From assembly GCF_963920485.1 (NCBI RefSeq), contig NZ_OY986431.1, positions 1,798,001 through 1,862,000 of the forward strand: 64,000 nt of DNA, written 5' to 3'. Source of the stretch: Cyanobium usitatum str. Tous. Its GTDB lineage: Bacteria > Cyanobacteriota > Cyanobacteriia > PCC-6307 > Cyanobiaceae. The translations under genes were made by a program, and so were the position numbers. The notes below the pieces were generated by a model. It did not search any database. It was given only the letters and a program-made list of their open reading frames with translations, and was not told where the DNA came from. Positions 51,378 through 60,050 of the stretch are shown piece by piece (position 1 is the first letter of the stretch; the number at the start of each line of letters is the position of its first letter).

Positions 51378-51524
51378 TTACGAGCCTTGGGGCTGGTGCG
51401 CTGCGATCTCCACTGGCAAAGGCTGGCCGGCATGGGTGATGGTGAAGAAAACGCTGGCGTTGGTGGGCAGCTGGCCCTTTTTGCGCAGGGCATCGGGTTC
51501 GATGCGGGTTTCGGCCTCGTTCAT
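51378..51524 (-). CDS. Short ORF coupled to the HEPN gene
   Basis: A 48-residue reading whose ATG overlaps the HEPN stop (ATGA at 51521-51524). It begins M-N-E-A-E-T-R-I-E-P, resembling the first residues of type I restriction HsdR subunits (M-N-E-A-E-T-R-x-E), but then departs from that family and ends H-Q-P-Q-G-S. It may be a relic of a lost hsdR gene or a genuine small third component of the TA operon. There is no domain to judge by. Confidence 0.45.
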   Translation of the reverse strand: MNEAETRIEPDALRKKGQLPTNASVFFTITHAGQPLPVEIAAHQPQGS

Positions 51525-51907
51525 GGGATCAGCGAGGCCACATGGGCAAGCAGTTCTGCGCAGAGCTGGTTCCAGGCGTCTCTGTTGAGATTGAGCGGCT
51601 CTTGCTCATCCTCATACCGAAGCCTGGCCCCAAAAGGGGTGAAGTTCTCCAATGACAGGTACGGGCTTGGATCGCCACCGAAATCCATGACCAGGCGGCA
51701 AAGCAAGGCCAGGTCATGGGTACGGGGATACTCGTGCTCAAGCGCCGCAATCCAGGCTTTCAGTGCCTTTTCGGTGGCCTGCTGGACCTGAAATCCCCAG
51801 GTGGCCTCGTCAAACAGATCGGCATCGAGCATGGACCTCGCGGCCTTGAAATCCCGATGGGCAATGCGGAGGATCCGAGCTGCTTCGCGGTGCCGGTCAG
51901 AGGGCAT
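51521..51907 (-). CDS. HEPN-domain protein (toxin of an MNT-HEPN pair)
   Basis: A ~128-residue all-helical HEPN protein. F-Q-V-Q-Q-A-T-E-K-A-L-K-A-W-I-A-A-L and R-T-H-D-L-A-L-L-C are hallmarks of the HEPN group paired with nucleotidyltransferases. The ATG at 51905-51907 follows AGGGAG closely; another ATG at 51922 is in frame. It overlaps the end of the nucleotidyltransferase gene by 11 bases. Confidence 0.82.
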   Translation of the reverse strand: MPSDRHREAARILRIAHRDFKAARSMLDADLFDEATWGFQVQQATEKALKAWIAALEHEYPRTHDLALLCRLVMDFGGDPSPYLSLENFTPFGARLRYEDEQEPLNLNRDAWNQLCAELLAHVASLIP

Positions 51908-52259
51908 AAAGCTCCCTGCCATCTCTATAAGCCTCAGTCACCACATGCTGGCTGGACAAGCGGCGCTCCTGAACCTCCCGATGGGAATAAAGGAGCAGAT
52001 CAATCGGGATCCTGTGATGGGCCAGCTTGTGTCCCAAAGACCCTGTTTCCTCAAAACGCGAATGACTGGCCAACCAGGCATCGGGCACGGTCACCAGCAG
52101 ATCAAGGTCGGAATCCGGCCGGGCGGTACCGCGGGCGCGGGAGCCAAACAGGCGCACTTCGGCGCCGGGGATAGCCGCCTGGATCTCGGCCGCGATGGAG
52201 CTCAACAGCGGCTCATCCACCTCGTAGTGATAGCTGGAGGGGCGGGCCGTGGCAGTCAT
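51897..52259 (-). CDS. MNT-domain nucleotidyltransferase (antitoxin of the HEPN pair)
   Basis: A 120-residue nucleotidyltransferase with V-R-L-F-G-S-R-A-R-G-T-A-R-P-D-S-D-L-D-L, the catalytic Gly-Ser and Asp-x-Asp motif. With the following HEPN gene it forms the two-gene pair seen in type VII-like TA systems, where the enzyme AMPylates the toxin. It begins 97 bases after hoxH on the same strand. Confidence 0.85.
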   Translation of the reverse strand: MTATARPSSYHYEVDEPLLSSIAAEIQAAIPGAEVRLFGSRARGTARPDSDLDLLVTVPDAWLASHSRFEETGSLGHKLAHHRIPIDLLLYSHREVQERRLSSQHVVTEAYRDGRELYAL

Positions 52260-52356
52260 GGAGAACATTCTGGCCGATCTCCAGGGGTGGAAGAAAAAAT
52301 GATTGGGAAGGTGGGCATGATGATTGGGACGGTGCCACAGCGATTGAGGTCGATGC

Positions 52357-53832
<1,476 letters not shown>

Positions 53833-53843
53833 AGCGATCTGCC

Positions 53844-54425
53844 TCAGCCGAAGCTCAACATGGCCTGACCTTGCGGCGGCGGCTCGCCGCGCAGCAGGGC
53901 TTCCAGAAACGCCCGGATCCGCTCCGCCGAGGGCGGACAACCCGGCAGGAAGTGATCCACCGCAATCACCTCATGCAGCGGCAGCACCCGCTCCAGCAGC
54001 TCCGGCACGATGCCGGGGGCGTGGGGGTGCTGGGCGCCGCGATCGGCCAGCTCCACATAACCGCGCTCCAGCACGCTCTGGCGGCTGCCGCCAGCCACCC
54101 CGGCCCAGAGGTTGCGCAGGCCCGGCACGTTGGCGCTCACGGCACAATCACCAAAGGACACCACCAACTTGCTGCGGGCCCGCAGCTGCAGGGCCAGCTC
54201 GAGGTTGTCGGCGTTAGCCACCGCCCCCTCCACCAGGCACAGATCCACCCCCTCGGGAAACACCTTGATGTCGCTCGCCACCGGTGAGTAGACGATCTCC
54301 ACCGCCTCGGCGAGCTCAAAGAGCCATTCATCAAGGTCGAGAAAGGACATGTGGCAGCCGCTGCAGCCGGCCAGCCACACCGTGGCGAATCGCAGCTTTG
54401 GGGGTTGCACCTGGGGAGTAGTCAT
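53844..54425 (-). CDS. hoxY: [NiFe]-hydrogenase small subunit HoxY
   Basis: A 193-residue subunit carrying the proximal [4Fe-4S] cluster that links the NiFe site to the diaphorase. Cluster Cys are in G-C-S-G-C-H, F-G-D-C-A and P-G-C-P-P. The ATG overlaps the hoxU stop by 4 bases. Length is normal for the cytoplasmic bidirectional type, with no export signal. Confidence 0.97.
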   Translation of the reverse strand: MTTPQVQPPKLRFATVWLAGCSGCHMSFLDLDEWLFELAEAVEIVYSPVASDIKVFPEGVDLCLVEGAVANADNLELALQLRARSKLVVSFGDCAVSANVPGLRNLWAGVAGGSRQSVLERGYVELADRGAQHPHAPGIVPELLERVLPLHEVIAVDHFLPGCPPSAERIRAFLEALLRGEPPPQGQAMLSFG

Positions 54426-55153
54426 TGGTTGCGCCAGCGGCGGTCAGTGCGCGCTTCAGCCAGCTGCTGGGCCCGCTCGGGGTGGGGCTGCTTCTCGGCG
54501 GTGGCGTCCTGCTTACGGAACAGGGCGCCGGTGGGGCAGGCATCCACGCACTTGCCGCAGGAGGTGCAGGCTTCCACCTCGCCCCAGGGCTGGTCGAGGC
54601 CGGCAATGATCGAACAGGCGCTGCCCCTGTAGCCCACATCCCATACGTGCGCCCCCTCGATCTCATCGCACACCCGCACGCAGCGGGTGCAGAGGATGCA
54701 GCGGTGGTGATCGAGGCTGAACTGGGGATGGGAGGCGTCGACATGGCGCTGGGGGTACTGGTAGGGGAAACGGGAGTGGTCCATGCCCACCTCCACCGCC
54801 ACGTCCTGCAGCTCGCAGGAGCCATTGGCCACGCAGAAGGCACACACGTGATTTCCCTCTGCGAAGAACAGCTCCACCGCCATGCGCCGGTAGCCCTCCA
54901 ACTCCGGTGTGTGGGTATGAACCACCATCCCTTCAGCCACGGTGGTGACACAGGCCGGTTCGAGTTTGGGGTGGCCCTCAAGGGCCACCAAACAAAGTCG
55001 GCAGGCCCCCACTGGAGTGAGGCCATCGAGGTGGCAGAGGGTGGGCACCTGCAGACCGGCGCTGCGGATCGCCTGCAGCAGCGTTGCATCGGCCGCCACC
55101 GTGCAGGTTTGGCCGTTGATCTGCAGGGTGATAGTGGGTGATGCCTGGGTCAT
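54422..55153 (-). CDS. hoxU: Hydrogenase diaphorase subunit HoxU
   Basis: A 243-residue NuoG-N-like electron-transfer subunit. A [2Fe-2S] ferredoxin domain (C-H-L-D-G, G-A-C-R-L-C and A-C-V-T) is followed by the C-A-F-C...C-E-L cluster region and two [4Fe-4S] motifs C-I-L-C-T-R-C and C-T-S-C-G-K-C. It overlaps hoxF and hoxY by 4 bases each. Confidence 0.97.
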   Translation of the reverse strand: MTQASPTITLQINGQTCTVAADATLLQAIRSAGLQVPTLCHLDGLTPVGACRLCLVALEGHPKLEPACVTTVAEGMVVHTHTPELEGYRRMAVELFFAEGNHVCAFCVANGSCELQDVAVEVGMDHSRFPYQYPQRHVDASHPQFSLDHHRCILCTRCVRVCDEIEGAHVWDVGYRGSACSIIAGLDQPWGEVEACTSCGKCVDACPTGALFRKQDATAEKQPHPERAQQLAEARTDRRWRNQ

Positions 55154-56634
55154 GGCCCAGCCCCGGCGATGGCCGCCTCATATTCAGCGCGAAAAAAGCG
55201 CAAGGTGCTCAGCACCGGATTGGGAGCCGACTGGCCCAGCCCGCAAAGGCTGGTGGCTTTGACCATGCCGCAAAGCTGCTCAAGCTGCACGAGATCCGCG
55301 CCGGTGGCGCGCCGCTCCACGAAGCGATCGAGCAGCTGCTCCAGCTGCACCGTGCCAGCCCGGCAGGGCAGGCACTTGCCGCAGCTCTCGGCCACGCAGA
55401 AGCCCATGAAATAGCGGGCCAGCTCAGGCATCGCCAGCGACTCGTCGATCACCACCATGCCGCCCGAACCCATGATTGATCCCAGCGCTTGCAGTCCCTC
55501 GTAGTCGACCGGGGTATCGAGCAGCGCCGCCGGCACGCAGCCGCCCGAGGGGCCACCGGTTTGCACCGCCTTCACCACGCCAGGGCTGCCGTTGGGGTTA
55601 GCAGGCACCCCTCCTCCCATCGTTTCAACGATGGTGCGCAGGCTGGTGCCCATCTCCACCTCGATCAAGCCGGTGTGGGTGATGGCACCAGAGAGGGCAA
55701 ACACCTTGGTGCCCTTGCTGGTTGCGGTGCCCATGGCGCCATACCAGGCGCCGCCCTGCCGCAAGATCGCCGGCACGGCAGCAAAGGTTTCAACGTTGTT
55801 GATCAAGGTGGGCAGGCCCCACAAGCCCGACACCGCCGGATAGGGCGGCCGCGGCCGCGGCGTGCCCCGCCCCCCCTCGATCGAATGCAGCAGGGCCGTT
55901 TCCTCGCCGCAAACGTAGGCCCCGGCACCGATGCGCAGCCGCATGGCAAACCCCGCCAGCAACCCCCTGGCCTCAGCAGCGGCGATGGCGCCGCGCAACC
56001 GCTCAATGGCTAGGGGGTATTCGGCCCGCACGTAAATAAAACCCTCGCTGGCCCCCACGGCATGGGCTGCAATCGCCATGCCCTCCAGCAGCCGGTGGGG
56101 ATCGCCCTCCAGCACGGCCCGGTCCATGAAGGCACCCGGGTCGCCCTCATCGGCGTTGCACACCACCACCTTGCTGCTGCCCGGCTGGGCCGCCACCAAC
56201 TGCCATTTGCGGCCGGTGGGATAGCCGGCCCCGCCGCGGCCCCGCAGCCCGCTGCGCTCCAGCTCCTCCACCACCGCCGCTGGTGCCAGCTGGCGGCAGG
56301 CGGCGAGGGCGGCGTAGGCGCCTTGGGCAAGGGCGTCGTCGAGGCAGCCCGGATCCACCAGGCCACAGCGCTCCAGCACCACCGGACGCTGCAGGCTGAA
56401 GAAGGGATGCTGCGGATCCAGCTGGCGCTCAGCGGCCACGCCGCCAAACAACTCGACGCGGCCATCGTCGTGGTCGGCGGCGGCTAGGGGACCTTGACCA
56501 CACAGCCGCAGGCAGCCCACCGACTTCACCCGCTCCGCCCCGTGCTGGGCCACCAAGCTCTGCCGCAGGGCCGCGGCCCCCGCCGCCCGGCAGGAGGTGG
56601 CATCACAACAGCGCCAGGAGATGGCCGCCTTCAT
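55150..56634 (-). CDS. hoxF: Hydrogenase diaphorase subunit HoxF
   Basis: A 494-residue NuoF-like flavoprotein that exchanges electrons with NAD(P)H. An N-terminal thioredoxin-like [2Fe-2S] region (Cys in the first 15 residues and G-C-L-R-L-C-G) precedes the FMN/NADH site (R-G-R-G-G-A-G-Y-P-T-G and G-A-G-A-Y-V-C-G-E-E-T) and the [4Fe-4S] motif E-S-C-G-K-C-L-P-C-R. The ATG at 56632-56634 overlaps the hoxE stop. A longer frame upstream lies within hoxE and was rejected. Confidence 0.97.
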   Translation of the reverse strand: MKAAISWRCCDATSCRAAGAAALRQSLVAQHGAERVKSVGCLRLCGQGPLAAADHDDGRVELFGGVAAERQLDPQHPFFSLQRPVVLERCGLVDPGCLDDALAQGAYAALAACRQLAPAAVVEELERSGLRGRGGAGYPTGRKWQLVAAQPGSSKVVVCNADEGDPGAFMDRAVLEGDPHRLLEGMAIAAHAVGASEGFIYVRAEYPLAIERLRGAIAAAEARGLLAGFAMRLRIGAGAYVCGEETALLHSIEGGRGTPRPRPPYPAVSGLWGLPTLINNVETFAAVPAILRQGGAWYGAMGTATSKGTKVFALSGAITHTGLIEVEMGTSLRTIVETMGGGVPANPNGSPGVVKAVQTGGPSGGCVPAALLDTPVDYEGLQALGSIMGSGGMVVIDESLAMPELARYFMGFCVAESCGKCLPCRAGTVQLEQLLDRFVERRATGADLVQLEQLCGMVKATSLCGLGQSAPNPVLSTLRFFRAEYEAAIAGAGP

Positions 56635-57020
56635 GGTTCTGGCAGCGCAGCGGGGTCGCCGCGACCAACAGCGCCATCGAGCACCAGCACCGGCGCCTGG
56701 CCGCAGGCCCCCACACAACTGGCGGTCTCAAACGCCACCCCCCGCCGCCGCAGACCCGCCTCCAGCCGCTCCGCCCCCCGCACAAAGCAGGCGGTGCCAC
56801 GACACACCACACAGCGGTGCAATGGCGGGGGAACAAGCCGAAACAGGTGATAAAAACTGGCCACCCCCATCACGTCGCTAAGGGGTCGCTGCATGGCAAC
56901 CGCCAGCTGCTGCAGCTCAGCCCGCGGCAGGTAGCCATGCCGCTGCTGCACAGCGTGCAGGCGTTCAATCAGCGAGGCGTCCAGGGCATGGCAGCCGGGG
57001 CGATCAGGTGTCGTTACCAC
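56631..57020 (-). CDS. hoxE: Hydrogenase diaphorase subunit HoxE
   Basis: A ~129-residue NuoE-like thioredoxin-fold subunit with a [2Fe-2S] cluster (C-V-V-C-R-G-T-A-C and S-C-V-G-A-C-G). The GTG at 57018-57020 has GAGG nine bases upstream and starts just before the first family helix (L-I-E-R-L-H-A-V-Q). An ATG at 57092 would add 24 residues and overlap the preceding gene more. The protein is shorter than many HoxE sequences. It is the first hox gene of the cluster. Confidence 0.9.
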   Translation of the reverse strand: MVTTPDRPGCHALDASLIERLHAVQQRHGYLPRAELQQLAVAMQRPLSDVMGVASFYHLFRLVPPPLHRCVVCRGTACFVRGAERLEAGLRRRGVAFETASCVGACGQAPVLVLDGAVGRGDPAALPEP

Positions 57021-57288
57021 CGAGGTCGTCCTCAAAGCCCTGATCGGGATCGAACTCGCTCCAGCCGGGGCTGGCGTCGTTAACAAGTCCATAGCGGGCC
57101 GCCTCGTCATCCATCTGGGTATTGCCGGTGGGACGGGTGTCGCAGCTGATGCCGCCATCGGCGGCGGGCTGGCAGTTGTCAAACTCCACCCCGGCCCGGC
57201 CTGGCTGCCCTACGAGCAAAGCAGTGCTGATGGCCCCCACTGCAAGGGCTGATCGAAATATCGGAGCCATGGGAAATATCCGTGCCAT
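57004..57288 (-). CDS. Small exported acidic protein upstream of hoxE
   Basis: A 94-residue protein with a signal peptide (M-A-P-I-F-R-S-A-L-A-V-G-A-I-S-T-A-L-L, likely cleaved after G-R-A-G) and an acidic mature part with two Cys (D-N-C-Q and S-C-D-T) and C-terminal F-D-P-D-Q-G-F-E-D-D. The family is not recognised. Starts at ATG 57288 or 57270. Its end overlaps the hoxE start by 17 bases, so it may be the first gene of the hox transcript. Confidence 0.6.
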   Translation of the reverse strand: MARIFPMAPIFRSALAVGAISTALLVGQPGRAGVEFDNCQPAADGGISCDTRPTGNTQMDDEAARYGLVNDASPGWSEFDPDQGFEDDLGGNDT

Positions 57289-57346
57289 GGGGATCGGCAA
57301 CCAGAACGGCTTACTGGGATGATGGCTCCGGTTTGGCCTCTGAGCG

Positions 57347-57460
57347 ATGTACACGGACTGGACTGCCGTGATTTTGCTGCTGTTAACTGCGGCGCCCTTG
57401 GCCGTGGTGGTGGCTACCGCAGCCTTTTTCATCTGGCGGAAGAAGAGGCAGAAAGGCTGA
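57347..57460 (+). CDS. 37-residue single-span membrane peptide
   Basis: Reads M-Y-T-D-W-T-A-V-I-L-L-L-L-T-A-A-P-L-A-V then V-V-V-A-T-A-A-F-F-I-W-R and the basic end R-K-K-R-Q-K-G: one membrane helix flanked by a charged tail, the layout of small thylakoid or complex-associated peptides. It does not match the photosystem or NDH small subunits I know. It overlaps the end of the convergent zinc-ribbon gene by 32 bases. Confidence 0.5.
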   Translation: MYTDWTAVILLLLTAAPLAVVVATAAFFIWRKKRQKG

Positions 57461-57662
57461 CCTGCAGCCCAGCCCGTCCTTGAAGAATGGCGGCGACGGT
57501 GGTAGCACCCATGGCGTGCAGCACCTTGCCCTGACCTAAGCAATCAAGGCAGGTGCGATAGCGCTGATCGTCCAGACGCAGCATGCCGCTGCCTCCGCAT
57601 TGCTGACAGCGGCAGGAATTTGCTTGGCTTGACAGCTGCAGGGGCCCATCGGAGTAGGTCAT
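57429..57662 (-). CDS. DnaJ-type zinc-ribbon small protein
   Basis: A 77-residue protein with C-R-C-Q-Q-C-G-G-S-G and C-L-D-C-L-G-Q-G, two C-x-x-C-x-G-x-G motifs that would bind one zinc as in the DnaJ cysteine-rich domain. There is no J domain. Such small proteins are common in cyanobacteria and some act as chaperone-like assembly factors for photosynthetic complexes; the role here is unknown. Confidence 0.65.
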   Translation of the reverse strand: MTYSDGPLQLSSQANSCRCQQCGGSGMLRLDDQRYRTCLDCLGQGKVLHAMGATTVAAILQGRAGLQVSLSASSSAR

Positions 57663-57739
57663 CGAAATGTCCCCATTCGGGGACTTAGCGCTATCCGCCA
57701 GTGTGATGCGCTTTTCCCCACTTGATCCCGAAACCTTCC

Positions 57740-58735
57740 TTAAGCCTGGGCGCCGCGGAGGAGCTGGTCCAGCCGCTCTGAGCTGAGTTGCTGCAGTAAT
57801 TCAGCGGCTGAAAGGCAGCTGCCCGCTGGCAGCAAAGCCGCACTGGCTGCCAGCTGGCCCACCACTGCCGCTGCGTCCATGCCGCGCTGCTGGTAACTCG
57901 CGAGCCCCTCGGCGCCCTCTCGCTTGCTGAGCCGCCGCCCGCCGCCATCGCACCAAAGCGGCACATGGCCGTAGCGGGGCGGGGCCGCGCCCAGGGCAGC
58001 CATCACGGCCACCTGGGCACCAGTGGCACTCCAGAGGTCGTCACCGCGCACCACATCGCTGATTCCCAAAACCAGCTCATCCACCGCCGTGGCCAGGTGA
58101 TAAGCGAGGTAACCATCAGCCCGGCGCAACACCACATCACCAACAGCCGCTGGCCCATCGAGCTCCCCAGGAGCGCCATAGCTCTCCAGCCAATGCAGGC
58201 TCCCGGGCTCCAGCCGCAAGCGCCAGCTGGGCAGCCGCCCCTGCACCGGCCCCCAGCCGCCACTGGCAGCCCGGCAGGTGCCCGGATACACGGCAGCAGC
58301 GCCGTGGGGCGCAGAGATATGGGCCAGCAGGCGGCGACTGCAGTGGCAGGGATAGAGCAAGCCCTGGCGCCGCAGGGCTGACAGGGCCGTGGCATAGAGC
58401 CCGCGCCGCTCGCTCTGGCGCAGCACCGGACCGTCCCAATCAAGGCCAAGCCAGGCCAGATCGGCCAGGATCGATGTCTCAGCACCGGCCCGATTGCGGG
58501 GCGTGTCGAGGTCGTCGAGGCGTAGCAACCAGGCGCCCCCCCGCAGCCGGGCGTGCAGCCAACTCAGCAGGGCCGTGCGCAGGTTGCCGCGGTGCAGAGC
58601 GCCGGTGGGGGATGGGGCGAAACGGCCGCGATACCCCCGCTGGCGCTGGGCCAGGCCTGCCTCAACCAGGGCCTGCAGGGGGGATGGCAACGGCACAGCA
58701 GCCAGCAGGGGGGGAAGCATCACTTGGGGGCTCAC
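57740..58735 (-). CDS. gluQ: Glutamyl-queuosine tRNA(Asp) synthetase
   Basis: A 331-residue GluRS-like enzyme lacking the anticodon-binding domain; it attaches glutamate to queuosine in tRNA-Asp. The HIGH-type motif is F-A-P-S-P-T-G-A-L-H-R-G-N-L; the zinc site has C-H-C; the KMSKS-type motif is R-R-L-S-K-R-E-G. Truncation after the catalytic core separates it from full GluRS. The first ATG gives ~35 residues before the conserved strand; a start nearer G-R-F-A-P is possible. Confidence 0.92.
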   Translation of the reverse strand: MSPQVMLPPLLAAVPLPSPLQALVEAGLAQRQRGYRGRFAPSPTGALHRGNLRTALLSWLHARLRGGAWLLRLDDLDTPRNRAGAETSILADLAWLGLDWDGPVLRQSERRGLYATALSALRRQGLLYPCHCSRRLLAHISAPHGAAAVYPGTCRAASGGWGPVQGRLPSWRLRLEPGSLHWLESYGAPGELDGPAAVGDVVLRRADGYLAYHLATAVDELVLGISDVVRGDDLWSATGAQVAVMAALGAAPPRYGHVPLWCDGGGRRLSKREGAEGLASYQQRGMDAAAVVGQLAASAALLPAGSCLSAAELLQQLSSERLDQLLRGAQA

Positions 58736-58748
58736 TCTGCCGTGGGCA

Positions 58749-58776
58749 CAAAAAAAGCGGCCCCGAGGGGCCGCCG
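58749..58776 (-). terminator. Rho-independent terminator of the HU gene
   Basis: On the minus strand a GC stem (CGGCCCC / GGGGCCG) is followed by TTTTTTT, 25 bases after the HU stop. Confidence 0.85.
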
Positions 58777-58800
58777 TGGCAGGAATTACCTGAAACCAGA

Positions 58801-59076
58801 TCAGCCCTGGACGCGGTCTTTGAACATCTTGCCGGCGGTGAAGGCAGGCACCCGCTTGGCGGGGATCTTGATCTTCTCGCCGGTCTTGGGGTTCAGGCCC
58901 TGGCGGGCAGAGCGCTCACGGGGCTCGAAGGAGCCGAAGCCCAGGATTGACACCTTCTTGCCTTCCACGACCGAGTCGATGATGGTTTCAATGGCGGCGT
59001 CGACGACTTGGGAGACGTCGGTCTTAGTGAGCTCGGTGCGGGCGGCAACGAGGTTGACGAGATCAGCTTTGTTCAT
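58801..59076 (-). CDS. hup: DNA-binding protein HU
   Basis: A 91-residue histone-like protein that bends and compacts DNA. It starts M-N-K-A-D-L-V-N-L-V-A and has the conserved G-F-G-S-F-E-P-R-E-R-S-A-R and N-P-K-T-G-E-K-I-K-I-P block that grips the minor groove. Usual length; a strong terminator follows. Confidence 0.96.
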   Translation of the reverse strand: MNKADLVNLVAARTELTKTDVSQVVDAAIETIIDSVVEGKKVSILGFGSFEPRERSARQGLNPKTGEKIKIPAKRVPAFTAGKMFKDRVQG

Positions 59077-59244
59077 GGGAATAGAAAGCCTCGGGGGTGG
59101 CGGTCGTGTTGCGACGAAAGGTGGCGAGTCGGAAAACCCCGACCGGCCCTGAGATGAGCGCGCCAATGGTATGGGGCTCTGGACGCTGCTGCAACACAAA
59201 AGTGCTCTGCCGCAACGGTTTTCGTGACAATTTCCCCACATGGC

Positions 59245-59925
59245 TCAAAAGACGAGCCCAGCCAGCAGCTCCGCACCCCCATGGACGAGCTTGTCGCCCC
59301 GCAGGGCACCAAGCCCGCCACCACTGGCGATCCAGTCGGGAGAGCCCGCTGGCAACCAACTGCGCAGCCGCTCCAAACTGGCCAGCTGGCGGGGCCAGTG
59401 GAAGGTGCGCGCCGTGCGCAAGGGCGCCAGCACAGCTGGTCCGGTTGGTAACAGCAAGCGCCCACAAAACAGGCCATCGACTGCTCCAGCACGCACCAGC
59501 AGCACGCAGGAGCCGGGCGTGGGCCCTGGGGTCCAGAGCAGCTGGAGCCCGGGAGCCAGGGTCAGCTGCTCGCCAAAGGTGCTGCACCCCTGCACACCCG
59601 GCAGCAGGTAGGCCTCCTGCTCCTGCACCAGCACAGACCAGCCCAGGGCCTCCTGCCAGCGCCGGCAGCGGCCGTGGCCCTCGCGGCTAGTGAGCACGAG
59701 CCGGCCTGGCCCCACCAGCTCAGTGCGCTGGCGCAACATCGCCAGATTCGCCTCAGTGAATCCCGGACAATCCACCAGCAGATCTCCGCTACCCCCGTAG
59801 GCAGACGCCTCCAGCAGCCAGCTGCTTCCCCCCTGGCTATCGCGGCTGGGGGCGAACAGCCACAGACCAGGGCGCACCAGCTGGGGCGGCCGGCCGGTTT
59901 CGGGGGGTTGGGTCAACTGGGTCAA
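59245..59925 (-). CDS. Metallo-beta-lactamase-fold-like protein without the usual metal motif
   Basis: A 226-residue protein with the strand pattern of the metallo-beta-lactamase fold (G-S-S-W-L-L-E, L-L-V-D-C-P-G-F, L-L-W-T-P-G-P-T-P-G-S and D-G-L-F-C-G-R-L-L). Where the H-x-H-x-D-H metal motif should be, the text reads L-T-S-R-E-G-H-G-R-C, so at most one ligand remains. It may be a non-hydrolytic relative. It stands alone. Confidence 0.7.
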   Translation of the reverse strand: MTQLTQPPETGRPPQLVRPGLWLFAPSRDSQGGSSWLLEASAYGGSGDLLVDCPGFTEANLAMLRQRTELVGPGRLVLTSREGHGRCRRWQEALGWSVLVQEQEAYLLPGVQGCSTFGEQLTLAPGLQLLWTPGPTPGSCVLLVRAGAVDGLFCGRLLLPTGPAVLAPLRTARTFHWPRQLASLERLRSWLPAGSPDWIASGGGLGALRGDKLVHGGAELLAGLVF

Positions 59926-60050
59926 CTTGTTTAAGCAGGTGGCGCGAGCAAGGGGTGGAGCCCAATCCGTCCGGAGACGGGCACCGCAGGCAACTGCCTG
60001 CTGCCCCAGACCAGATTCGCGCCTAGCGTCATCGCAGCAGGCTCGGCCCC

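Noticed and set aside
59986-60001. GCAGGCAACTGCCTGC hairpin before glgX
   Set aside because: A 7-bp stem with a 2-base loop and no T run or known motif; too short to interpret in GC-rich DNA.
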